From positions 5,332,001 through 5,396,000 of the forward strand of contig NSGV01000001.1 of assembly GCA_002300355.1 (NCBI GenBank): 64,000 bases of DNA, in the 5' to 3' direction. This stretch comes from Streptomyces sp. TLI_235. Lineage in GTDB: Bacteria > Actinomycetota > Actinomycetes > Streptomycetales > Streptomycetaceae. Of this stretch, positions 9,001-14,758 are shown one piece after another. Made by a program: the position numbers and the translations under genes. How positions within the stretch are numbered: position 1 is the stretch's first letter; every line of letters begins with the position of its first letter. The notes beneath the pieces are model-generated. The model made no database searches and had not been told where the DNA came from. It saw only the letters and a program-made list of their open reading frames with translations.

Positions 9001-10760
9001 TCACCACCGTCGTCCACAGGGTCGTGGACTACGGACGCCGGGTGGTCAGGGCCGCGAAACGCGTCTACCACCACACGGTGACGACCGTCCGCAACACCGT
9101 GAAGGCCGCCGTCCACAAGGTCACCACCGCCTACCACGCCGTCGCCAAGAAGGTCACCAACAGCGCCGTCTACAAGGCCACCAAGACGGTCGCCAAGGCC
9201 GCCGTCGCCACCGTCAACAAGGCCGCGACCGCCTCGGCCAACTACGTCAAGCAGCACGCCGCGGCGATCACCTCGTTCGTCGTCTCCACCGCCGTCTTCG
9301 CCGGCTGCGAGGCCTTCACCGCCGGTGTCGGCACCATCGGCTGCGCGGCCATGGCCGGCGCGGCCGGGGCGCTCGTCGAGCAGGGCTTCAAGTGCGCCCA
9401 GACCGGCGGCCAGGCCTGCTCCCTCGGGGCCTTCGGCGGCGCCGCCCTCGAAGGCGGCATCGCCGGCGCGATCGGCGGAGGCCTCGGCGTCCTCGGGGGC
9501 AAGCTCCTCAGCAACCTCGCCCCCAAGGCCATGAGCGCCATCGGCGGCCTCTTCGGCAAGGCCGCCACCGAGACCGCCGAAACCGTCGCCGCCGACGCGA
9601 CCCAGGCGGCGGGCCGCAAGGTCGCCGGCGAGGAGGCCGCCTCCGCGGTCGACAACGTCGCGGCCAAGGCGGAATCGCGGGCGGGCCGCGAGGCACAGTC
9701 CAAGCCCGGGTGCCACAGCTTCACGGGCGACACCCCGGTCGTCATGGGCGACGGCGCCAGCAGGCCCATCGACCAGGTCAAGATCGGCGACACGGTCACC
9801 AACTCGGTGCCGGGTCAGCAGGGCACCCAGACCCACACCGTCACCGATGTCATCGTCACCACCACCGACCACGACTTCGTCGACCTCACGGTGACCCCGA
9901 CGGGCGCCGACAAGGCAGGCGCCTCCACCGAGGCCCCCGCCAAGAAGAGCGGCGTCGTTCGTAAGACCATGCTGGGCCTCGCAGCAGGCGTCGCAGCACT
10001 CTCCTTCTGGGCCGGCACCGGCGACCAGCAGGCCCAGGCCGCCGAGATCCCCTCGGTAACGGCCACCACCACGGCCACGGTCCAGTCGTCCGACGACCAC
10101 ACCCTGACCACCACCTACCACCACCCCTTCTACGACGAGACTCAGCACGCCTTCGTCGAGGCCAAGGACCTCAACCCCGGCGACGTCCTCCAGACGCCCA
10201 CCGGCACCGCCCAGGTCACCGGTCTCCGGCTCTACCACGCCGACGAGACCACGTACGACCTCACCATCGGCGACCTCCACACGTACTATGCGGAGGCTGG
10301 CGAGACACCGGTCTTGGTGCATAACTGCGATGACGGCGAACTCCGAGATCTCCACAGCAAACTTCCGAAGAGGTCTGAAGGCGGACAAACCTCGGGCATT
10401 GCCAGGGATGGCAACGGCAACGTTAGTAGCATCCTTACAAGCGGAAAGGGGACCCATAGGAATCTGATCGATCGAGCGAATAGTCGATTGAGCCAGTGGG
10501 GCTTCCTTTCACCTGCTGCGCGCGCGAGTGATGTCGAGCAGAAGGTTGCCGCCAGTATGCTCCGTCCGGATGGAAGTTCGCGTATCGCCAGTGCAGACCT
10601 GGTGATCAATCATTCGGGTGGCCCGTGCCAGGAGCCGCTGGGGTGCGATATGGTGCTACCATACATCCTCAACAAGGGGCAAACGTTGACAGTTCACTTT
10701 ATTGACGACGCCGGCGTGTGGAATAGTCATGTATACCAAGGGCTGGCAAATTTCGGCTGA
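1..10760 (+). CDS. RHS-repeat polymorphic toxin with Hint domain and C-terminal deaminase-like tip (5' end outside window)
   Basis: The frame is open from base 3, so the N-terminus lies upstream; a GTG at 399 is internal. Domains in order by window position: a DNRLRE-like adhesion region (about 840-1380); a fibronectin-like stretch; three LamG/concanavalin-like domains (about 2410-3140, 3300-3980, 5530-6200); many YD repeats with GYD and YTYD signatures (about 4030-5530 and 6215-8700); the RHS core end with GSRWYNPGNGQF and NPFAYVNDNP; an amphipathic and hydrophobic Ala/Val-rich region (8820-9700); a Hint autoprocessing domain from CHSFTGD (9711) to VLVHN (10325); then about 143 residues of toxin. 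The tip matches the SCP1.201/DddA-like deaminase pattern (TSGIA, DVE, LVIN, GPC, GCDMVLP). Known role of the family: surface-delivered contact-dependent toxins. Three Imm1 genes follow directly. Odd: the usual zinc-ligand His of the HxE motif is Asp here. Confidence 0.9.
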   Translation, partial: SAAQTHAGGGAGSKAGKGLGELPRYEPFARKAAGGASAGTKKGFNAATSRRIAAKSTAATDWYENADGTVSRKVSDGPLNYRDAKGVWQPIDTGLAQGGGRWRQKANALGVDFAAQSADRAVATLSTDANHSVSYGLKGAAQVTGTASGQTVNYPAVLPDTDLQLTSAATGLKESVVLHSAKAGNTWDFPLDLKGLTPSLNADGGVDLKDAKGTVTATIPAPYAFDSEIDPVSGERATTHAVTYRLVTDGAAPVLRMTLDARWLNDPARVFPVIVDPSVSVWDKIRSTYAESNFPTGDHSNEQFIKVGSYDSGTHSANSFVQEWRKTFDSSGVSLISAHLWLYDVWASTCTPETFYVAQVTQDWTPSSVTSYPGPNHGGAIGSLTPTVNNACHNTTGSPTGGDWVTVSLDTASIQNWANGTTADYGLAVYAPTTDNLHWKQFASIANPGVEPYVVYDYTGNLAPQVEATFPQNNAPVTTLTPELQAFADDDGAASSLQYQFQVYDPAGTKVADSGLVASAGWTVPAGKLKWGQTYYWEAQAYDGQLYSAGSPWSAFTAQVPQPLITSTLSQNGDARGFDPAIGNFTKEVTDAEVNTSGPSLDVVRDYNSRDFRTAGAFGSGWSSIFDAKATEQRDAAGNLVGVTVTYPQGSQVGFGRNSDGTFSPPQGRFASLRAVTGGYTLTDKNATVYTFTQALTGSYGITSVADAAGRAVTFTWTAGHVTTMASAVSQRSLNLTWSTPSGAGSAHVATVVTDPVTPGTPSSALTWTYSYSGDQLTKVCSPTDTATCSQYGYTSGSQFQTQALDAGASSLWQFNEASGSTALSSVGLNEGSDNATYSNVTLGQGGPLAGSTATGAGFNGTSSYVELPAGLAAGATQLSMSMWFKTTSSTAGVLFSYSTLPISAGSSLAQYTPSIYLDNHGRVNAEFWYSGQVHPIISSPVNDGNWHQVVLSGAGSTQSLYLDGAKVGTNTGMISYSGGYTSSLQGHTYIGAGFLGGVWPDEPNYSTTSNTGRATYFNGTIAQAAFYPKGLTAEQVASVYNAGKNPAQLLTSMTRPSGKQFAQVVYDTNAARVSQVTDANGGQWQIGTPAIAGSSQVYRSSVLGAAPAGYWRLGDGVGASQAWDEVNYGKATYANVTLGQGGPFADTPAARFNGSSSYVQLPNTTVVGTGPQSVELWFNHPAGNTSGGVLFDYAGASLTGGSPASNSYVPALYVGTDGKLRGRFWGFGYVTTGGNVNDGKWHHVVLSASKTSETMYLDGTAVGTSTGTFTASNSQYVYIGAGEAAGWPSAPTNTLGYFPGSIAEAAFYRTQLSGNDVAAHWQAGQNSGGLAPVETVNVTEPGGRTLVHQYDPNNGYRTVAETDGDGNRTSYGYDSGGFLYTVTDPNGNVTTTGHDVRGNTVSTTSCQNQAAGTCSTRYYSYWPDATTAVLTTADPRNDVLLTVRDPRSSSATDNTYLTTYGYDAAGNRTTITGPPVPGFPGGRTTTTTFSDGTATYPAADTGNVPAGLAVKATSPGGATNTIAYLHNGDVDSTVDAAGLKTTYTYDGVGRPLSKNVVSDTYPAGLKTTYTYDGQGQVTQEASPTITDQVTGATHTPRTTTVFDTDGNVTSQTVADTTGGDAPRTETTAYDQWNHVLSRTDANGNAGYGNGATTTYTYDSNGNLAQETDPAGNALKYTYNSDGQLLTQSLLNYTGDPLNPSAGTTLVESSRAYDPAGRLASVTDSMGNTTAYTYTDDGLTATVVRSDSTGSNRFTLQSNVYDAAGNLTRQTTGNGATVTDYQVDAASRNTGTTLDPAGAARTTAVSYTPDDLVATTHEYDASGYDRTTTSGYDNAGRLTSSTLHGDASGHPNGWWKLDQTSGTTVTDNSGTGNTAAASGVTWATDGNGVTSAKFTSTAGQQIATNGPVLNTTGSYTVSAWVNLSSLPTGNAAVVAQSGTKNSEFVLGYHPTGTGTAVWTLWNVSTDAAGPAFMYASSTAAPVANTWTHLVGVYDPSGGSMKLYVNGALAGSTTNSAPWQAAGQLTIGRDLWQGNPTDLLPGQVSNVQVYQRAVSAGEAQTLYTNGRTGGTVGSNTTQTTTYGYDKRGLLTMRIDANGERTDYDYDEAGNRVMVSLPTTMVESTGGNPVEASPTSFTGYDTFGEVTEELDANGRQTRYTYDANGEQTSTTAPSYTPPGASTPITPVSTQAYDNLGNVTTRTRPDGKSTSYLYDQLGQLAQETAPDGSKTRYGYDTNGDTLSVTDASGAVHQATYDWLGRQVTSTTLERYPTTQTITATSSYAATTGNPFGAHLASQTSAEGRTTSYGYNGAGEVTSTTDPVGNITRYTYDFTGQRQKTTAPDGTWSTVDHRADGLPVSARSYDAASVLLAQSSRTYDGVGNLLSTTDARGSTSTFTYDTTGMLTSESQPVTAGTSITTTFGYDALGHRTRFTDGRGNAWKYTFNSWGMPESVIAPNTATYTAAADSTTTYVYDQLGRTSQVNLPGGVTQTMGYDLLGRMTSQSGAGSEAATATRNFTYDAVGQVKTAATTEVGTVGQAGYQAATSESFGYDDRGDLLTATGSAGSSTFAYGKDGLMSSRTDAAGTTGYTYDNAGRLATLSDPATGNTLTYSYNALSQPATVNYGASGQDRTFTYNSRHQLTGDTLKKGATTLASVGYGYDADGNLTSKNTTGVAGASNNTYTYDLANRLTSWNNGTATTAYSYDASGNRIQVGSNVYTYDERDQLTSDGQHTYRYSARGTMTEDRTGGAPSVYASDAFNQQITTGQQNYGLDAFGRVITSGTQATGNRTLQYSGAENLVASDGTNTYTWDPTGSLVGINTPGGAASTGRLALTDQHDDVIGEFGAGSTALTGSRSYDPLGNTTAATGFVGQLGFQSGWTEAASGKVNMGSRWYNPGNGQFLNKDTVALDPAPTSVSANPFAYVNDNPLAGTDPDGHCSWYDVVCGAKKAVSTVSNAVSSAWNTASSYVSSAYEWAEDRMSRAYHYVAQQVTAVVQTVKRAVTTVVHRVVDYGRRVVRAAKRVYHHTVTTVRNTVKAAVHKVTTAYHAVAKKVTNSAVYKATKTVAKAAVATVNKAATASANYVKQHAAAITSFVVSTAVFAGCEAFTAGVGTIGCAAMAGAAGALVEQGFKCAQTGGQACSLGAFGGAALEGGIAGAIGGGLGVLGGKLLSNLAPKAMSAIGGLFGKAATETAETVAADATQAAGRKVAGEEAASAVDNVAAKAESRAGREAQSKPGCHSFTGDTPVVMGDGASRPIDQVKIGDTVTNSVPGQQGTQTHTVTDVIVTTTDHDFVDLTVTPTGADKAGASTEAPAKKSGVVRKTMLGLAAGVAALSFWAGTGDQQAQAAEIPSVTATTTATVQSSDDHTLTTTYHHPFYDETQHAFVEAKDLNPGDVLQTPTGTAQVTGLRLYHADETTYDLTIGDLHTYYAEAGETPVLVHNCDDGELRDLHSKLPKRSEGGQTSGIARDGNGNVSSILTSGKGTHRNLIDRANSRLSQWGFLSPAARASDVEQKVAASMLRPDGSSRIASADLVINHSGGPCQEPLGCDMVLPYILNKGQTLTVHFIDDAGVWNSHVYQGLANFG
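9711..10325 (+). other. Hint (hedgehog/intein-like) autoprocessing domain within the RHS protein
   Basis: It begins with the nucleophile Cys of CHSFTGDTPVVMGDG and ends with TPVLVHN, the usual boundaries of the Hint domain that releases toxin tips. The histidine block is YHHPFYDE near 10120. Between the two halves, at about 9900-10090, lies an insertion of roughly 60 residues. It contains a hydrophobic segment (MLGLAAGVAALSFWAG) preceded by KKSGVVRK and followed by an AAE cleavage-like site, so it resembles a signal peptide or membrane anchor embedded in the domain. Confidence 0.8.
10326..10757 (+). other. Toxin tip: SCP1.201/DddA-like deaminase domain
   Basis: This 143-residue segment follows the Hint domain. 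The family's recognisable blocks are present: TSGIARDGNG, a helix with DVEQKVAASM where family members have HVE, the strand ADLVINHSGGPC (Cys codon at 10626) and GCDMVLPYIL (Cys codon at 10644). The tail HVYQGL is also typical. Known members deaminate cytidine in DNA. Here the zinc-ligand His is GAT (Asp, 10530), one base from CAT. Either the tip is inactive or it uses Asp as ligand. 21 of the first 50 codons end in A or T, against 5 in the 50 codons before, so the tip has a different origin from the RHS body. Confidence 0.7.
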
Positions 10761-10775
10761 GAAGGGATGCGTGCG

Positions 10776-11255
10776 ATGGTGGCCGACAATCGGCTGGAGG
10801 CGCGTTATCGTCGCCCTGACATGCAGAACCCCGTTCTGCTTTCCACGTCGGGTGAGGTGGATCGCCTCATCGATGCCCTGTTGACGGGGCCGGCGCTCCA
10901 TGATGCAGCACACATCCTGTCGCGGGCTCGATCTCGAATTTCGACGGAATTCCCGGACCACGGGCTGTATGTTGGAGTCAGCAGGGAGACCGGCGTGGGT
11001 GCGCTCGCTCTGACGGCGCCCGAGGTCGGACATGTCGCTTCAGTGGGTACCCCCGGCTCCCGCAGTGGCGTCGCATACCATGTCGCAGGGCATTGGACTG
11101 AGTTCCCAGATGATTCGGAGATTCCGGTTGCTCTTGTTCGAGAGGCGGTCAAGGAGTTCCTGCACTCCGGAGGAAGTGTTCCGGCCTGCATTGAATGGAA
11201 GCCCTTCGAAATTGCCGATGAAGGTGTGGAGGACGACCCCTGGGGGTCTTCCTGA
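10776..11255 (+). CDS. Imm1-type immunity protein (cognate candidate)
   Basis: A 159-residue protein lying 15 bases after the toxin stop, so it is surely co-transcribed. A GAGAAGGG ribosome site at 10759-10766 sits at a good distance from the ATG at 10776; an ATG at 10767 is also in frame but too close. Imm1 signatures: VDRLIDALL near the N-terminus, a central strand region, EFPDDSEIPVALVREAVKEFL and GGSVPACIEW near the C-terminus. Imm1 proteins are known partners of SCP1.201-type deaminase toxins and are expected to bind and block the tip in the cytoplasm. Base composition is lower in G/C than the RHS body, like the toxin tip. Unlike the other two copies it has a C-terminal extension ending DDPWGSS. 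Confidence 0.85.
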   Translation: MVADNRLEARYRRPDMQNPVLLSTSGEVDRLIDALLTGPALHDAAHILSRARSRISTEFPDHGLYVGVSRETGVGALALTAPEVGHVASVGTPGSRSGVAYHVAGHWTEFPDDSEIPVALVREAVKEFLHSGGSVPACIEWKPFEIADEGVEDDPWGSS

Positions 11256-11413
11256 CCGGCGAACCTCGGCGTGACGCCCACGCCGTAATGGCGAAGGCGC
11301 TGAACCCCGTTGGCCTCTGGGGCGACTACCCGACGCCGCGTTCAGGAAGGGCTGACCACAACTGAACGGCAAGTCGTTATGGCCTCACCGGATCCCGTGT
11401 GGCTGCAGCCGCG

Positions 11414-11824
11414 CTATTTCGGGGCGGTGAAGCGGTAGCCCTCGTCGAGGAGGACGGGGAGGTAGGTGCGGAGGGCGGCGATCGTTTGGGAGCGGTCGCC
11501 GCCGCCGTCGTGGTTGAGGACGATCGAGCCGGGGCCGATGGTCTGCAGGACGCGCTGGGTGATCAGGGAGGTGCCGGGGCGGGCCCAGTCCTGGGGGTCG
11601 ACGGACCAGCCCATGGGGCGCATGCCGAGTTCGGCGCAGATCCGCAGGGAGGCGTCCGACCAGTCGCCGCCCGGTGCCCGGAACCAGGTGGGGGTGCGGC
11701 CGGTGGTGGTCCCGAGCAGGTCGGAGGTGCGGAGCAGCTCGTCGCGGACCTTGGCGTCGGGGATGCCGCGCAGGTCGGGGTGGCTCCAGGTGTGGTTGGC
11801 GATGTGGTGGCCGCGGTCGGCGAT
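11414..11824 (-). pseudogene. Duplicated 3' fragment of the polysaccharide deacetylase gene
   Basis: These 411 bases repeat 13054-13464 with only two mismatches (around 11709 and at 11817). They encode the last 136 residues of the deacetylase on the minus strand, from inside the NodB domain (HTWSHPDL, WFRAPGGDW, LNHDGGG) to the stop codon. The two changes give Asn to Thr at residue 171 and Ala to Asp at residue 136. The reading frame has no start or signal peptide, because the left-over 5' part is replaced at 11825 by unrelated, A/T-richer DNA leading into the second immunity gene. It is a recombination scar, not a working gene. Confidence 0.9.
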
Positions 11825-11872
11825 AAAAATGGCGTGCGCGTGTATTGGCGTGACAAAGGAGTGGGCGCGTGA
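11825..11872 (+). pseudogene. Possible remnant of another toxin tip's C-terminus
   Basis: Immediately after the duplicated deacetylase fragment a 15-codon frame (KNGVRVYWRDKGVGA, then stop) ends 25 bases before the ribosome site and start of the second immunity gene. This is the position where the end of that immunity gene's own toxin would be expected. The reading is inference from position and composition only; 15 residues are too few to assign a family. Confidence 0.3.
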
Positions 11873-11897
11873 CACGTCATCTTTTCGGAGGTATCGG

Positions 11898-12326
11898 ATG
11901 ACGATCAGGGGTCTTGAGGTACAGTTTCGGCTCGAGCACACCAAAACTCCCGCTCTACTCGTAAGTCCGGATGACGTGGATTCGTTCATCGATTCCTTGC
12001 TGAATGGGCAGCATGATCGTAATTGCGCCGTGGTCTATTCGCTTGATCGCCCAACGACGCCATCGGGATATCGAGATCACGAGTTGGCGGTTGGGGTCGA
12101 CAGGGTCACCCAGATGGGTGCACTGACCCTCGCGGCCGATGACGGCTACGTGTCGAAAGGCTCGATCGATCGCGGAATAGGTGAATATATGCTCCTCGGG
12201 CATGTGCGGGAGTTCATGCCGGGCTCGGAAATTCCCATCGATCTTGTCCGTCAGGCGGTGAAGGAGTTCCTCGGCGGCGGCGGCCAGATTCCAACGTGCA
12301 TCGAATGGCAAAAGGAAGAGTTCTGA
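11898..12326 (+). CDS. Second Imm1-type immunity protein
   Basis: 142 residues, with a GGAGG ribosome site at 11887-11891 before the ATG. It shows the same Imm1 layout as its neighbours: VDSFIDSLLNG near the N-terminus, then EFMPGSEIPIDLVRQAVKEFLGGGGQIPTCIEWQKEEF at the C-terminus. It is closer to the third copy than to the first: same length, shared SLDRP and IDLVRQAVKEFL, and both end in a short acidic EE-F tail. No intact toxin gene precedes it, so it is an orphan immunity gene. Such genes are known to protect against toxins of related strains. The hairpin at 12379-12406 probably ends its transcript. Confidence 0.8.
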   Translation: MTIRGLEVQFRLEHTKTPALLVSPDDVDSFIDSLLNGQHDRNCAVVYSLDRPTTPSGYRDHELAVGVDRVTQMGALTLAADDGYVSKGSIDRGIGEYMLLGHVREFMPGSEIPIDLVRQAVKEFLGGGGQIPTCIEWQKEEF

Positions 12327-12378
12327 GGTCGCGTAGAAGTGGATGATCGGGCCCGGTAGTGGCTTAAGAAATGACCTT

Positions 12379-12410
12379 GGGGCCCCATCAGTTATGGTGG
12401 GGCCCCTTTC
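12379..12410 (+). terminator. Hairpin terminator after the second immunity gene
   Basis: Perfect 9-bp stem, GGGGCCCCA pairing with TGGGGCCCC across a 10-base loop, followed by TTTC. It lies 53 bases after the stop codon. Confidence 0.7.
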
Positions 12411-12606
12411 GCGTCGCGATGATCGACCTCACAAGCTGACGCCTCGCCCGCAGATCCATCCCCGAACTGGCTCCGGTCCTGGGGTGCAGTGTCGGCCGGT
12501 CTTGGCCACTGTGGCGCACAGCAACTGGCATCGCCACCGGTGGCGGCGGCCAATGCCACGACGGCGAACGCGGCGGTATGAATTGCGGGGCATTTGGGGT
12601 GGAAAT

Positions 12607-13035
12607 ATGCTGAACGGAATCGAGGCGTTCTTCAGGGCTGATCGCGACGAGAAGCCTCTCCTGATCGACTCGCCGGAGGGGGTGGACGCGCTGATTGACG
12701 AACTCCTGGACGGCCACCCCTACTGCAACATGGCTCAATTGAGGTCCTTGGATCGACCGCTCCATCCGTCGGGATTTCCGGAGCATGCGCTCCTTGCCGG
12801 GGTCGACAGGAACGCTCGCGTAGGTATCGTGGCCTTCAGCGGCGAGGAGGGCAGTTTTGTCCCGGCCGGTGCGGCCGACAAGGACTGCGTGACATACATG
12901 ATTGCCACTTACCCGAGAGAGTTCCTGGATTCGCCGGAGATTTCGATCGACCTTGTTCGTCAAGCCGTGAAGGAATTCCTGCTCTCCGGTGGCCTTCGAC
13001 CGACCTGCATCGAGTGGCAGGAAGAGCCGTTCTAG
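12607..13035 (+). CDS. Third Imm1-type immunity protein
   Basis: 142 residues from the ATG at 12607, with a weak GGGGTGG ribosome site upstream. Imm1 features: PEGVDALIDELLDG, SLDRPLHPSGFPEHALLAGVD, then EISIDLVRQAVKEFLLSGG and PTCIEWQEEPF. It is a diverged paralog of the second copy. It lies between that gene's terminator and the 3' end of the deacetylase gene, which reads toward it. The 280 bases before it hold the terminator and no recognisable gene. Orphan immunity gene; the target toxin is not in the window. Confidence 0.8.
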   Translation: MLNGIEAFFRADRDEKPLLIDSPEGVDALIDELLDGHPYCNMAQLRSLDRPLHPSGFPEHALLAGVDRNARVGIVAFSGEEGSFVPAGAADKDCVTYMIATYPREFLDSPEISIDLVRQAVKEFLLSGGLRPTCIEWQEEPF

Positions 13036-13053
13036 CGTGCGACGGGGTCGTGC

Positions 13054-13860
13054 CTATTTCGGGGCGGTGAAGCGGTAGCCCTCGTCGAGGAGGACGGGGA
13101 GGTAGGTGCGGAGGGCGGCGATCGTTTGGGAGCGGTCGCCGCCGCCGTCGTGGTTGAGGACGATCGAGCCGGGGCCGATGGTCTGCAGGACGCGCTGGGT
13201 GATCAGGGAGGTGCCGGGGCGGGCCCAGTCCTGGGGGTCGACGGACCAGCCCATGGGGCGCATGCCGAGTTCGGCGCAGATCCGCAGGGAGGCGTCCGAC
13301 CAGTCGCCGCCCGGTGCCCGGAACCAGGTGGGGGTGCGGCCGGTGGTGTTCCCGAGCAGGTCGGAGGTGCGGAGCAGCTCGTCGCGGACCTTGGCGTCGG
13401 GGATGCCGCGCAGGTCGGGGTGGCTCCAGGTGTGGTTGGCGATGTGGTGGCCGCGGGCGGCGATCTCGCGGACGAGCGCGGGCTGCCGGGCGGCGTTCTC
13501 GCCGATCAGGAAGAAGGTGGCGCGCAGCCGGTACTGCTCCAGGATCGACAGGACGATCGGGGTGTGCGCCGGATCCGGACCGTCGTCGAGGGTGAGCGCC
13601 ACCAGTCGGTCGTCGGCGGCGAGCGAGAACAGCGGGTTGGTCTTCGCGCGGGGCTGCGCGGGCAGCGGTCCGGAGGCGGACGGGGTGGGCTCCGGGCTCG
13701 ACGCGGCGGAAGCGGCCGGTCCGGAGGGCAGGATGCCGGCCGGGGCCGCTCCGTCGCCGCCGTCGTGGCTGGGAAGCTGGCACCCGGCCGCGGAGAGCAG
13801 GCCTATCCCGGCGACGCTCAGCAACAGTCGACGGGAGATGAACTGATGATGTGACAGCAT
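13054..13860 (-). CDS. Secreted polysaccharide deacetylase (NodB family), probable lipoprotein
   Basis: 268 residues. The N-terminus has SRRLLL and the lipobox LSAAGC (Cys 27), so export and lipid anchoring are likely. A Pro/Ser-rich linker leads to a NodB domain from about residue 85: TLDDGPD (Asp 92 and 93), HTWSHPDL (His 143 and 147), WFRAPGGDW (Arg 181) and LNHDGGG. All metal-binding and catalytic blocks are intact. The family removes N- or O-acetyl groups from cell-wall or capsule sugars; the substrate cannot be told. No clear ribosome site precedes the ATG. Its 3' half was the source of, or shares an origin with, the fragment at 11414-11824. Confidence 0.88.
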   Translation of the reverse strand: MLSHHQFISRRLLLSVAGIGLLSAAGCQLPSHDGGDGAAPAGILPSGPAASAASSPEPTPSASGPLPAQPRAKTNPLFSLAADDRLVALTLDDGPDPAHTPIVLSILEQYRLRATFFLIGENAARQPALVREIAARGHHIANHTWSHPDLRGIPDAKVRDELLRTSDLLGNTTGRTPTWFRAPGGDWSDASLRICAELGMRPMGWSVDPQDWARPGTSLITQRVLQTIGPGSIVLNHDGGGDRSQTIAALRTYLPVLLDEGYRFTAPK

Positions 13861-14144
13861 GACGGATGCATGCCCGGAGCCGCCCGGATGGCGCTACAGA
13901 TCCCCGCAGCTACACTCCAACGGCCCAGCGCCGACCCCGGCCGGCCCGGCGGACCGTGAGCGCGACACTCCGACGCACGCTGCCCGGACGTCCCGGCTGA
14001 CAGCCCGTCGGCCCTCTCACGTCCACGACCTGCGGTGGCGGGCTGACGGCGTGTGAATGACGGTGAGGAAGGCGCGTCCGCGATCCCCTGCGCCGGCACC
14101 GAGGCCGGCTGTCGCACGGAGGCGCCGGAAGGAAACCGAGCACC

Positions 14145-14606
14145 ATGCTGCCCAAGCGCATCCTCCTCGCCGGTGCGGCCGCCTCCGCCGCTCTGGCCAT
14201 CGCCATCCCGGCCGCCTACGCAGACCCGCCCACCGGATCCGGGAGCGACGACCAGAGGGTGTGGCAGGAGCAGGCCCCCGTCGAGAAGGCCCCCGAGAAG
14301 GCGCCCTCGGGCAAGATGGCCGAGGAGAAGTCCGCCACCCAGGACCACACGGCCGACGCGAAGTCGGACGGCAAGTCCGAGAGCTCCTCCGGCGGCAAGT
14401 ACGACGGCAAGGAGAGCAAGGACTCCGGCAAGGAGACCAAGGCCGACGGCTCCTGGGCGGACAAGGCCCCGCACGGCGGCGTCCACACCGGCGGCGGCGG
14501 GATCGCCGTCTCCGGCGGCGGCCTGGCCACCGGCGCCGCGCTGCTCGCGGGCGGGCTGGGCGTCGGCACCGTCGCCCTGCGCCGCCGCCGCGGCAACGAG
14601 GCCTGA
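14145..14606 (+). CDS. Secreted Lys/Asp/Ser-rich wall protein, probable sortase substrate
   Basis: 153 residues with a GGAAGGA ribosome site. Signal peptide to about residue 26 (AAYA/DPP). The middle is low-complexity and highly charged (KEDGS). A segment PHGGVHTGGGG is followed by a hydrophobic Gly/Ala/Leu stretch and the tail LRRRRGNEA. That is the build of a sortase substrate: short motif, membrane segment, basic tail. The canonical LPXTG or LAXTG is absent; VHTGGG is the best candidate motif. The class F sortase gene follows 150 bases downstream on the same strand, which supports a substrate-enzyme pair. No enzymatic domain is visible. Confidence 0.7.
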   Translation: MLPKRILLAGAAASAALAIAIPAAYADPPTGSGSDDQRVWQEQAPVEKAPEKAPSGKMAEEKSATQDHTADAKSDGKSESSSGGKYDGKESKDSGKETKADGSWADKAPHGGVHTGGGGIAVSGGGLATGAALLAGGLGVGTVALRRRRGNEA

Positions 14607-14758
14607 CCCCGGCCCGGCAGCACCACCCGCGCAGCGCCGTCCCGCCCCGGGGACCGCGCCGCCCACCGGCCGCGTCCGGCCGTGTCCGCCCCGGAAGCCG
14701 GGCGCGGCCGGGCGCGTCTCTCCGCAGCACCGCGCAGTACCCATGGGAGGCGGCCGTC

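Noticed and set aside
6117..10457. Long minus-strand open frames (about 690 and 670 codons) opposite the RHS gene
   Set aside because: They are mirror frames of a G/C-rich repeat gene, rich in Gly/Val/Ala without domains; the plus strand has clear RHS and Hint motifs.
11399..11872. A 157-codon plus-strand frame through the duplicated fragment
   Set aside because: It reads antisense to the deacetylase remnant; only its last 15 codons lie in unrelated DNA and are reported separately.
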